Assembly (NCBI GenBank): GCA_038223165.1 | Contig: JBBRHE010000030.1 | Location: 1-23,479, forward strand | Length of the DNA stretch: 23,479 bases | Direction of reading: 5' to 3' | From: DASYHQ01 sp038223165 | GTDB lineage: Bacteria; Planctomycetota; Phycisphaerae; Tepidisphaerales; Tepidisphaeraceae | Part shown: piece by piece, positions 17,466-23,479 of the stretch | Position numbering within the stretch: the stretch's first letter is position 1 | Layout: each line of letters starts with the position of its first letter | Made by a program: the position numbers and the translations under genes | Notes under the pieces: generated by a model | Database searches by the model: none | Told to the model about the DNA's origin: nothing | What the model saw: the letters and a program-made list of their open reading frames with translations, nothing else

Positions 17466-18878
17466 ATGTCCCAATCGGTCGCTACGTCCTCGCAATCGGC
17501 TGGTGGCGTACTGCGCGCCTTGCGCTCGCCTCAATTTCGGTTGTACATCAGTGGCCAGGGCATCTCGCTGCTCGGCACATGGGTGACGAAGGTCGCCACG
17601 AGCTGGGTCGTATACGAACTGGTCCGCCGCGACCCGGCATCGACCGAAGCCACCGCCGCCGCGATGCTGGGCATCGTCAACTTTGCCGGATTGTTTCCCA
17701 CACTCGTTCTAGCGCCGCTCGCGGGAGTGTTCGTCGATCGCCACGATCGGCTGAGCGTGATGCAGACCACGCAGGTCGCGGCGCTGCTGCAAAGCGTCGC
17801 GTTGGCGGTGCTGGCGATCACGCATACGATCACGATCCCGCTCATCATCGGGTTGCAGGTAGTGCAGGGAATCATCAACGCCTTTGACGCCCCGGCGAGG
17901 CAGGCATTAACGGTCGACCTCGTCGGACGGCGAGAAGACCTGCCCAATGCGATCGCACTCAACAGTTCGATGTTCAACGGCGCGCGCCTCGTCGGCCCGA
18001 TGATCGCCGGCGCCATCCTCGCCAAGTCAAACGCCGGCTGGTGCTTCACGATCGACGCGATCAGCTACCTGGCCGTCATCGGCACGCTGATGGCGATCAA
18101 GCTGCCACCACGCGCTGTCGTCGTGTCGCGCAAGAGCCCCGCCCACGAGCTGCGTGAAGGCTTCGCGTACGCGTTTGGATCGGCCCCAGTGCGGGCGCTG
18201 CTGTTCCTGTCGGCGATGACGAGCATGTTCGGCATGTCGATGCAGGTGCTGCTGCCGATCTTCTCGACCCGCCTGCAATCGGGTTGGACCGGCCCGCACG
18301 CGTATGGCGCACTAATGACGGCCATGGGCATCGGGGCGCTCTGCGGGACAATCTATCTCGCGACGCGCAAGACGGTCGTCGGCCTTGGGCTGGTCATCTC
18401 GGTGACGGCGGTGTTAATGGGGCTTTCGATGATCGCGTTCTCATTCCTGACACACCTGTACCCCGCGCTGCTCTTCGGCACGATCGCAGGTGGGTCGATG
18501 GTCTGCACGATGGCGGGGTGCAACACGATTCTGCAGACGATCGTCGACGATCGAATGCGCGGCCGACTGATGGCCTTTTTCACGATGGCCGTCATGGGCA
18601 TGGCACCGTTCGGAAGCCTGCTGGCCGGTGCCTTATCGGCCAAATTCGGCGCATCGCATTCGGTGCTGATTGCGGGATGCTGCACGGTGATCGGCGCACT
18701 CATTTTTGCCAGTCGACTGCCCGGTTTGCGTCCAATTGTTCGGCAGATTTACATCGCAAAGGGCATCCTGCCAGAGGTTGCCGTGGGGATTCAAGCAGCC
18801 AACGAAGCGACCACACCTGTTGACGTGAAATTCACGACCACGGAAAATCGCTTAGCCTCCCGCCCTGCCTCCGGTTAA
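17466..18878 (+). CDS. MFS transporter (EntS-like/MFS_3 exporter family)
   Basis: A 470-residue inner-membrane carrier with about twelve helices and a polar C-terminal tail of some 50 residues. The N-terminus F-R-L-Y-I-S-G-Q-G-I-S-L-L-G-T-W (residues 25-40) and the loop A-G-V-F-V-D-R-H-D-R (85-94) are typical of the EntS/MFS_3 branch. The segment V-Q-G-I-I-N-A-F-D-A-P-A-R-Q-A, then N-A-I-A-L-N-S-S-M-F-N-G-A-R-L-V-G-P, is equally characteristic. That branch includes siderophore and drug exporters, but no siderophore genes are nearby, so the substrate is open. The ATG at 17466 is preceded by GGAG at 11 bases. A small HTH-protein gene begins 12 bases after its stop codon and is probably in the same transcript. 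Confidence 0.92.
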   Translation: MSQSVATSSQSAGGVLRALRSPQFRLYISGQGISLLGTWVTKVATSWVVYELVRRDPASTEATAAAMLGIVNFAGLFPTLVLAPLAGVFVDRHDRLSVMQTTQVAALLQSVALAVLAITHTITIPLIIGLQVVQGIINAFDAPARQALTVDLVGRREDLPNAIALNSSMFNGARLVGPMIAGAILAKSNAGWCFTIDAISYLAVIGTLMAIKLPPRAVVVSRKSPAHELREGFAYAFGSAPVRALLFLSAMTSMFGMSMQVLLPIFSTRLQSGWTGPHAYGALMTAMGIGALCGTIYLATRKTVVGLGLVISVTAVLMGLSMIAFSFLTHLYPALLFGTIAGGSMVCTMAGCNTILQTIVDDRMRGRLMAFFTMAVMGMAPFGSLLAGALSAKFGASHSVLIAGCCTVIGALIFASRLPGLRPIVRQIYIAKGILPEVAVGIQAANEATTPVDVKFTTTENRLASRPASG

Positions 18879-18890
18879 ATTCCTTTTCAT

Positions 18891-19367
18891 ATGAAGTCTC
18901 ACGAAGTCATCCGGCAGGCAGTGGACGAACCGGGCGTCAAAGCCGTGGCGGCAGCGCTCAAGGTATCCGCTGCCCTGGTCTACAAATGGTGTGAACCCCC
19001 AGCAGCGAGTGACGACCCCGACCAGTCGGGCGCCCGCAACCCGCTGGACCGCGTCCGCGACATGTACCAGCTAACCAAGGACATCCGTCTTATCCGCTGG
19101 CTCTGCAACGAGGCGGGTGGCTTCTTCGTCGCCAACCCGTCTCCCGACCTGCGCAAGAACACCGACGAGCAGATCTTCAGCGAGACCCGTGGCATGGTGC
19201 GCGACTTTTCCGAACTGCTCGACGTGGTCACCGAGTCGGTCGAGCACGACTCGCACGTCGACGCCAAGGAGGCCGACGAGATCCGCCAGAAATGGGAAGA
19301 CCTCAAGGCCTGCGTAGAGCGCTTCGCGATCGCCTGCGAATCGGGGCATTATCGCAAGGGGAAATAA
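18891..19367 (+). CDS. Small HTH protein, phage CII-like regulatory family
   Basis: A soluble protein of 158 residues. Residues 4-35 look like a helix-turn-helix: V-I-R-Q-A-V, then G-V-K-A-V-A-A-A-L-K-V-S-A-A-L-V-Y-K-W. The body contains N-P-L-D-R-V-R-D-M-Y (50-59), a W-L-C-N-E-A-G-G-F-F motif (70-79) and a long helical region from about 95 to 150. The pattern of an N-terminal HTH followed by R-x-x-x-L-x-x-x-T-x-D and a W-L-C-x-x-x-G-G-x-x segment resembles the phage CII/CP76-type regulatory family, which also occurs as a stand-alone chromosomal gene. No other phage gene is present here. It follows the exporter by 12 bases, so it might regulate it, but this is not shown by the sequence. The ribosome-binding site is weak. 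Confidence 0.68.
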   Translation: MKSHEVIRQAVDEPGVKAVAAALKVSAALVYKWCEPPAASDDPDQSGARNPLDRVRDMYQLTKDIRLIRWLCNEAGGFFVANPSPDLRKNTDEQIFSETRGMVRDFSELLDVVTESVEHDSHVDAKEADEIRQKWEDLKACVERFAIACESGHYRKGK

Positions 19368-19391
19368 GGGGTTTCCACCGGTTGCCGTCCC

Positions 19392-19420
19392 TTGAACCAT
19401 CATTGCCCCCATGCCATACT
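19392..19420 (+). promoter_or_regulatory. Candidate promoter for the LOG-family gene
   Basis: TTGAAC (19392-19397) is followed by a 17-base spacer and CATACT (19415-19420), each with four of six consensus matches. Transcription would start near 19427, leaving a leader of about 45 bases before the ATG at 19472. It lies in the 104-base gap after the HTH gene. Confidence 0.35.
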
Positions 19421-19471
19421 GAGGCGTTCGCCACCCACCGGGCGGACTTAAGAGGACGTAAGAGAATTGCA

Positions 19472-20569
19472 ATGAAAGAAGCAGACGCACTGGACAGCAT
19501 CGTTAACGAGCAATCGCAGGAGACCGCAGAGCCCGCAGTACACCTGGGTCGCGCCGACGTCGAGGAAGTTCACAAGCTCGCCGCCAAGCTGATCGATAAG
19601 CTCAATGAGTTGCCGCAAGGCGACATGGTCGGGGAGATCGTCGCCAATGGGCTCAAACTGCTGCGCGACAATACGAACCGCGGGGACATTAAGCTCATCA
19701 ACAAGTCACTCAAGGAACTGCGCTACGCGTTGAAGGTGTTCGCACCCTATCGCGACGTCCGCAAGATCAGCATCTTCGGGTCGGCCCGCACGAAGGAAGA
19801 CCAGCTCGACTACATCGCCGCTGCCGACTTCGCGCGGAAGATGGTCGAGCATGGTTGGATGGTCACGACCGGCGCCGGTGGTGGCATCATGGCCGCCGGG
19901 CACGGTGGCGCAGGCGCCAAACCGTCCTTCGGCCTGGCGATCCGCCTGCCGTTCGAACAGCACACCAACGAGTTCATCGCCGGCGATAAGAAGCTGATCA
20001 ACTTCAAGTACTTCTTCACCCGCAAGCTGATGTTCGTCCGCAGCAGTCATGCGGTCGCGATCTTCCCGGGTGGGTTCGGCACGATGGACGAAGGGTTCGA
20101 AGTCCTCACGCTCGTGCAGACCGGCAAGAGTGTCCCCACCCCGATCATCTTCGTCGACAAGCCCGGCGGGAAGTTCTGGGACGCCTGGCAGGACTACGTC
20201 AAGGACCACCTCCTGGCCCGTGGACTCATCAGCACGCACGACCTGGCGCTCTACAAGATTACGGACAACATCGACGAGGCCGTCGAGGAAGTGCGGCACT
20301 TCTTCAGCAACTATCACAGCGTCCGCTACAGCCGCGAGGACATCATCATCCGGCTGAACCGCCAGCCAACCGATGCGCAGCTAGCCGAGATCACCGAGAA
20401 GTTCAGTGACATCAAGGTCAAAGGCGACTTCCGCGTCAGCGGTCCGCTGCCGGTGGAGAAGGACGAGCCAACCCTGGCCGAGCTGCCACGATTGGTCTTC
20501 ACGTTCAACCGGCGCGACCACGGCAAGCTGCGAATGTTGATCAATCATTTGAACGACCTGCCGGCGTAG
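19472..20569 (+). CDS. LOG-family protein (nucleotide 5'-monophosphate glycosidase-like), long form
   Basis: A cytoplasmic protein of 365 residues whose middle part (about 95-285) is a Rossmann-type LOG domain. S-I-F-G-S-A-R is at 100-106, G-A-G-G-G-I-M-A-A near 134-142, K-L-M-F-V-R at 185-190 and the active-site P-G-G-F-G-T-M-D-E at 199-207. LOG enzymes cleave the N-glycosidic bond of nucleoside monophosphates; plant and some bacterial members release cytokinins. This one carries about 90 extra N-terminal helical residues and about 80 C-terminal residues, so it is closer to long bacterial forms than to the compact cytokinin-releasing type. That makes a nucleotide-salvage role more likely than hormone production. 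The ATG at 19472 has AAGAG 7 bases upstream. The frame is open further back, but that part has no protein character. Confidence 0.88.
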   Translation: MKEADALDSIVNEQSQETAEPAVHLGRADVEEVHKLAAKLIDKLNELPQGDMVGEIVANGLKLLRDNTNRGDIKLINKSLKELRYALKVFAPYRDVRKISIFGSARTKEDQLDYIAAADFARKMVEHGWMVTTGAGGGIMAAGHGGAGAKPSFGLAIRLPFEQHTNEFIAGDKKLINFKYFFTRKLMFVRSSHAVAIFPGGFGTMDEGFEVLTLVQTGKSVPTPIIFVDKPGGKFWDAWQDYVKDHLLARGLISTHDLALYKITDNIDEAVEEVRHFFSNYHSVRYSREDIIIRLNRQPTDAQLAEITEKFSDIKVKGDFRVSGPLPVEKDEPTLAELPRLVFTFNRRDHGKLRMLINHLNDLPA

Positions 20570-20589
20570 GTGATGCGTTTGCCTGCGGT

Positions 20590-20629
20590 CCCCTCTCCCC
20601 CGTGTGCTCACGGCACGCCGCTAGAGGGG
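20590..20629. terminator. Candidate bidirectional terminator between convergent genes
   Basis: The outer arms CCCCTCT (20590-20596) and AGAGGGG (20623-20629) enclose an inner hairpin CCGTG-TGCT-CACGG (20600-20613). It fills the 67-base gap between the LOG-family stop and the stop of the alpha-amylase-type gene on the other strand. No T-run is present on either side, so termination is inferred from position and structure. Confidence 0.45.
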
Positions 20630-20636
20630 GTGTGCC

Positions 20637-22376
20637 CTACTCCTTCTTTAAGATCGCCATCGTTCGGCCCTTCAGTGGGATGCAGACGTAGGCGTGGCCG
20701 TCGTTCGTTGCTTTTACTTCGAACGTTTCGTTACCGAGCAGGTTTTTCATCATGCTGCCGGCGGGCGTCAACTTCGCGTCAACCAAAATGCAGTCGTTAC
20801 GGTCGTTGGCGTCGAGGTTCAGCGCGATCAGCAGTTCGGTCGTGTCCAGCACGCGGGAGAAGGCCAGCGTGCAGATGCCGTGCTCGGGGTGGCCGAATTG
20901 CTCGCCGTTTCCCGATACCTCGCGGAAGTATTCACGGCCGTAGCGCAGGGCGCGTTCCTGGGTTCGCACGGCGGCGATCTGCGAGATGCCTTTGTAGATC
21001 GGGTGGTCGGGGTTGAAGAACTGCACGCCCGTCGTGTCGAACGCGCCCCACCCACCACCGAACATGTTCTCGCGGACGAAGGTGTCCTCCGGTCCACCGC
21101 CGTCGAAGCCCTGCTCGGTGCCGTAGTAGATGCAGGGGATGCCCATGTTCGTCAGCAGGTACCCGATCGCGAGGGTCGCCTGCCTGGGGTCGTCCACACC
21201 GGCCATGAACCGCTTGTTGTTGCGGCCGATCTGGTCGTGGTTGTCGACGAACGTGACAAAGTATCGACCGGCTTCACTATAGTCGCGATAGAACAGACGG
21301 AAGCTCTCGTACCGCTCGCGCAGTTTGGTCGGTGGCTGGAACCCTTTGATCACCTCTTCCAGCACGAAGTACAACGGGAAGTCCAAACACGCGCCGAACA
21401 CTGGAAATCGTTCAGATTCCCCAGGAATTGGCGTGTTTTGCCCCGTGTACTTCTGTAGCCGCTCGTCGCCGGCGACGATCTCGGCGTAGAGGAGGAAGTT
21501 GTCCTTGCCGATGCTCTTGGCGTACTCGCGGATCGCGTTGCAGAATATGGCCGTCTGCTCGGGCTCGGTGTGCGTGACGGTGTCGATCCGATACCCGTCG
21601 ATGTCGCACTCGGCGATCCAATACTTGTAGCACGCCACGAGCGCGTCGAGCGTCTTGTGGTTTTTGAGGTCCAGGTCCTTCAACTGGAAGAAGTCACCGA
21701 GCGTGCCCTCCTCACGCGTGTAGCTGCTCATCTCCCGAATCTGCCCGCGGCGATGGAAGCAGTCGGGGTCCTGCAGTTCGCGCGGCCAGATACCGTCTTC
21801 GATCGTCAACTCGCCGACCTTTTCATGCGGAATCCGCTTCCCACCCGGCCCGCGCCAATGACCGAACGGGTACGGTGATTCCTCGTGGTACGGCAACGGC
21901 GCGTCGTCGATGTAGCCCCAGGTGTCACCGGTGTGGTTGATGATGATGTCGAGGATGACGTACATCTGCCGCGCGTGGGCCTCGCGCACGAGTTCTTTCA
22001 TGTCATCGATCGTCCCCAGCCGCGGATCGACCGCCAGGAAGTTCTGGACGGCATACCCGTGCCCCGCCGTGTCGTCGTCGCTGCGGTTCTTGAAAGGTGG
22101 GCCGATCCAGACGGCGTTGCAACCGAGGCCCTTGATGTAGTCGAGCCGCCGGGTCACACCTTTGATCTTGCCACCCTGAAACAGCGCAGCCTTGGATGGG
22201 TCGCGCCCGCGATTGGCGTTCTTCGGGTCGTAGAGGGGTGCCTCCGGGCCTGCGTCGTCGAAGCGGTCGATCAGCAGTTGGTAGATGAACGTGTCGCGCC
22301 AATCGCGCGGCGACGGGTAGACGTCGTGCTTCGGCGCGAAGTCGATCTCGGTCACGCTGGTCAAGGATGCGGTCAT
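20637..22376 (-). CDS. GH13 alpha-amylase-family enzyme, cytoplasmic
   Basis: A 579-residue glycoside hydrolase family 13 protein acting on alpha-glucans or short alpha-glucosides. The barrel motifs are present in order: D-I-I-I-N-H (143-148), G-Y-R-I-D (261-265) with nucleophile Asp265, L-Y-A-E-I (296-300) with acid/base Glu299, and F-V-D-N-H-D (376-381) with Asp381. A long insertion at about 150-240 forms the B domain, and a beta-rich C-domain starts near 480. Region II reads T-V-T-H after the nucleophile where many alpha-amylases have A-x-K-H, so specificity may differ from a standard amylase. No signal peptide is visible, so storage or import-derived glucans are the likely substrate. AAGG lies five bases before the ATG at 22376. 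The Rho-N-like gene lies upstream on the same strand. Confidence 0.93.
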   Translation of the reverse strand: MTASLTSVTEIDFAPKHDVYPSPRDWRDTFIYQLLIDRFDDAGPEAPLYDPKNANRGRDPSKAALFQGGKIKGVTRRLDYIKGLGCNAVWIGPPFKNRSDDDTAGHGYAVQNFLAVDPRLGTIDDMKELVREAHARQMYVILDIIINHTGDTWGYIDDAPLPYHEESPYPFGHWRGPGGKRIPHEKVGELTIEDGIWPRELQDPDCFHRRGQIREMSSYTREEGTLGDFFQLKDLDLKNHKTLDALVACYKYWIAECDIDGYRIDTVTHTEPEQTAIFCNAIREYAKSIGKDNFLLYAEIVAGDERLQKYTGQNTPIPGESERFPVFGACLDFPLYFVLEEVIKGFQPPTKLRERYESFRLFYRDYSEAGRYFVTFVDNHDQIGRNNKRFMAGVDDPRQATLAIGYLLTNMGIPCIYYGTEQGFDGGGPEDTFVRENMFGGGWGAFDTTGVQFFNPDHPIYKGISQIAAVRTQERALRYGREYFREVSGNGEQFGHPEHGICTLAFSRVLDTTELLIALNLDANDRNDCILVDAKLTPAGSMMKNLLGNETFEVKATNDGHAYVCIPLKGRTMAILKKE

Positions 22377-22448
22377 GGCAGCCTTATAGTTGAGTCCGGC
22401 TGTGTTTGGCTGCGCCGAATGTGGCGCTTGGGGAAACTGCTGACCTCA

Positions 22449-22634
22449 CTAGTTTACGAAGTAGACCTTGATGTACGAGTAGATCAGCGAGAACACGCCC
22501 ACGATCACGCTGAGCCAGAGGGTGATCTTGAGGATGCGGATGCGGTTGGCGACTTCCTTGTCGCGCCACTCGGCGAGGCGACGGTCGATCTCGTCGAGCT
22601 TGCGGTCGATGCGGGCCTCGACCTCGTCGAGCTT
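22449..22634 (-). other. In-frame coiled-coil plus membrane-helix segment after an amber codon
   Basis: This segment directly continues the frame of the gene at 22635-23441 past its TAG: 61 sense codons, then TAG and TGA. It encodes K-L-D-E-V-E-A-R-I-D-R-K-L-D-E-I-D-R-R-L, a heptad-type charged coil, then W-R-D-K-E-V-A-N-R-I-R-I-L-K, then a hydrophobic helix (about residues 37-54) and a short end Y-I-K-V-Y-F-V-N. Nearly all third codon positions are G or C, as in real genes here. No ATG, GTG or TTG occurs before the hydrophobic helix, so it cannot be a normal separate gene containing the coil. It is either the cut-off C-terminus of the upstream protein (nonsense mutation or sequencing error) or a readthrough extension. 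Confidence 0.75.
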
Positions 22635-23441
22635 CTAGTTGAGGTAATTGTCGGCCGTCTTCTTAATGCGGTTGCTAATGCCACCGAACAGGCCCGATTC
22701 TTCGATGTCCCGCTTCAGTGATGCCGACGACTGCGGTGGTGGTGGCGCGGTCGACGGGCGCGGGTTGCTGGTCGTCGTCGCCGACCGCTCGGCCGGTGCC
22801 TGACCTTGCGGCAGGTACTTGTACTCGTCACCCCCACCGTCGGGGTCGGCTTCACCGAGCATGTTGGCGACGATAGATCCCATCATCGCGCGGCGTTTGC
22901 GGGCCAGCTTTTCGAAGAAGCCTTCCTGCTTCTTCAACATTCGCACTAGTTCGGGGATCGGCTCGTCGTTCTGCGCCGCGACCCCGCGCATGCGCGCCAG
23001 CACGACCAGGCCACGCTGGCTAAGGCCATGGAAGCGCATGGACGTGATGCGGACGATCTCCTGAGCCATCTGCTCGTTACTGGCGTTGAGCGCGATCGGT
23101 CGGCGCCCCCAGCGGATGACGTCGAGCATCGCCTCTCGGTCCAGCCCCGCGATCATCTGCCTGCGGTCGTGCAGCGCCGCGACCAGGTGCTGGCGCGTCT
23201 TGAACCGTGTGGGGTCCAGACCGAAGTCCTCAGCGAGATGGTCGAGCTCTTCCCGTGGCAGGTCGGCCAGTTGCCGCGCGGGGGACGGGATGACCGACGG
23301 CGTCGTCGGTGGCAGCGAAGGTGGCATCGACGCCGGTAGTGAACCACCGGCAGCCGCGGTACCCGCGCCGGCGTTGCCCGCGGGCAGCAGCTTCACGTCG
23401 CTCGGGTTGGTCGGCGCTTGGGACATTCGCTTGGCTTCCAT
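22635..23441 (-). CDS. Rho-N/SAP-like domain protein, ended by an amber codon
   Basis: A protein of 268 residues as terminated by TAG at 22635. After a Pro/Ala/Ser-rich N-terminus (about 1-55), residues 56-110 (L-A-D-L-P-R-E-E-L-D-H-L-A-E-D-F-G-L, then T-R-Q-H-L-V-A-A-L) look like the small helical N-terminal domain of transcription terminator Rho. A second helical region at 110-200 is basic (K-L-A-R-K-R-R-A-M-M-G-S). A Pro/Ser/Thr linker leads to G-I-S-N-R-I-K-K-T-A-D-N-Y-L-N. None of Rho's ATPase motifs is present, so this is not Rho itself; a nucleic-acid contact is possible but unproven. The start may be ATG 23441 or ATG 23426, the latter with GGAAG 7 bases upstream. The frame continues after the stop into a coil and membrane helix, so full-length relatives may be membrane-anchored. 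Confidence 0.75.
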   Translation of the reverse strand: MEAKRMSQAPTNPSDVKLLPAGNAGAGTAAAGGSLPASMPPSLPPTTPSVIPSPARQLADLPREELDHLAEDFGLDPTRFKTRQHLVAALHDRRQMIAGLDREAMLDVIRWGRRPIALNASNEQMAQEIVRITSMRFHGLSQRGLVVLARMRGVAAQNDEPIPELVRMLKKQEGFFEKLARKRRAMMGSIVANMLGEADPDGGGDEYKYLPQGQAPAERSATTTSNPRPSTAPPPPQSSASLKRDIEESGLFGGISNRIKKTADNYLN

Positions 23442-23479
23442 CCTATCGGCTCGCCATCACCGCAGCATTCGCGGCCCGT

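Noticed and set aside
22358..22390. TATAAG just before the alpha-amylase-type start as a -10 box for a leaderless mRNA
   Set aside because: There is no matching -35 element, and the AAGG in it works as a normal ribosome-binding site.
22384..22569. Short minus-strand frame with an ATG between the amylase-type gene and the amber codon
   Set aside because: It is in a different frame from the coil/membrane segment, is Arg/His/Gln-rich, and the overlapping frame has far better protein character.

Overview
The window is GC-rich, gene-dense bacterial chromosome with about 23 protein genes and short intergenic gaps; the longest stretch without a gene is about 250 bases (5389-5636). No tRNA, rRNA, CRISPR array, transposase or integrase was recognised. 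A KDO-activating enzyme (KdsB) indicates an LPS-type outer membrane. Several features suggest a planctomycete, perhaps of the Phycisphaerae: weak or absent Shine-Dalgarno motifs, TTG/GTG starts, a RedB-like thioredoxin-fold protein, a small lipoprotein, a secreted protein with repeated VWV/Y-R-T-x-C motifs, and large unassigned membrane proteins. This assignment is an inference; nothing here is a phylogenetic marker I could align.

Layout. 1-722: 3' end of a family 2 glycosyltransferase. 735-5388 (minus): RedB-like protein, a hybrid sensor kinase (membrane domain-PAS-PAS-HisKA-HATPase-REC-HPt) and a REC-GGDEF diguanylate cyclase overlapping the kinase by 11 bases, which together read as a full phosphorelay ending in c-di-GMP synthesis. 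5637-8218 (minus): an unusual CTP synthase and kdsB, separated by a strong heptamer-based hairpin; KdsB consumes the CTP that PyrG makes. 8332-11122 (minus): ComF, an unassigned membrane protein, a HEAT/TPR protein and a small lipoprotein. 11293-14067 (plus): multipass membrane protein, methyltransferase (TAGTG overlap), DUF4149-like membrane protein and endonuclease III. 14259-14903 (plus): secreted repeat protein. 14897-17333 (minus): three coupled lipid genes (CDP-alcohol phosphatidyltransferase of YnbA type, CdsA/YnbB type, PlsC). 17466-20569 (plus): MFS exporter, small CII-like HTH protein and long LOG-family protein. 20637-23441 (minus): GH13 alpha-amylase-type enzyme and, upstream of it, a Rho-N-like protein.

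The most unusual signals are: (1) the Rho-N-like gene ends in an amber codon, but the same frame continues for 61 more sense codons encoding a coiled coil plus a membrane helix, with no start codon of its own before the helix; (2) a GTAGGCA-heptamer inverted repeat that supplies the kdsB stop codon and forms the pyrG leader; (3) a CTP synthase with non-standard substrate-binding motifs but intact catalytic residues; (4) a tightly coupled three-gene phospholipid cassette whose head-group enzyme has a YnbA-type variant of the CDP-alcohol motif.
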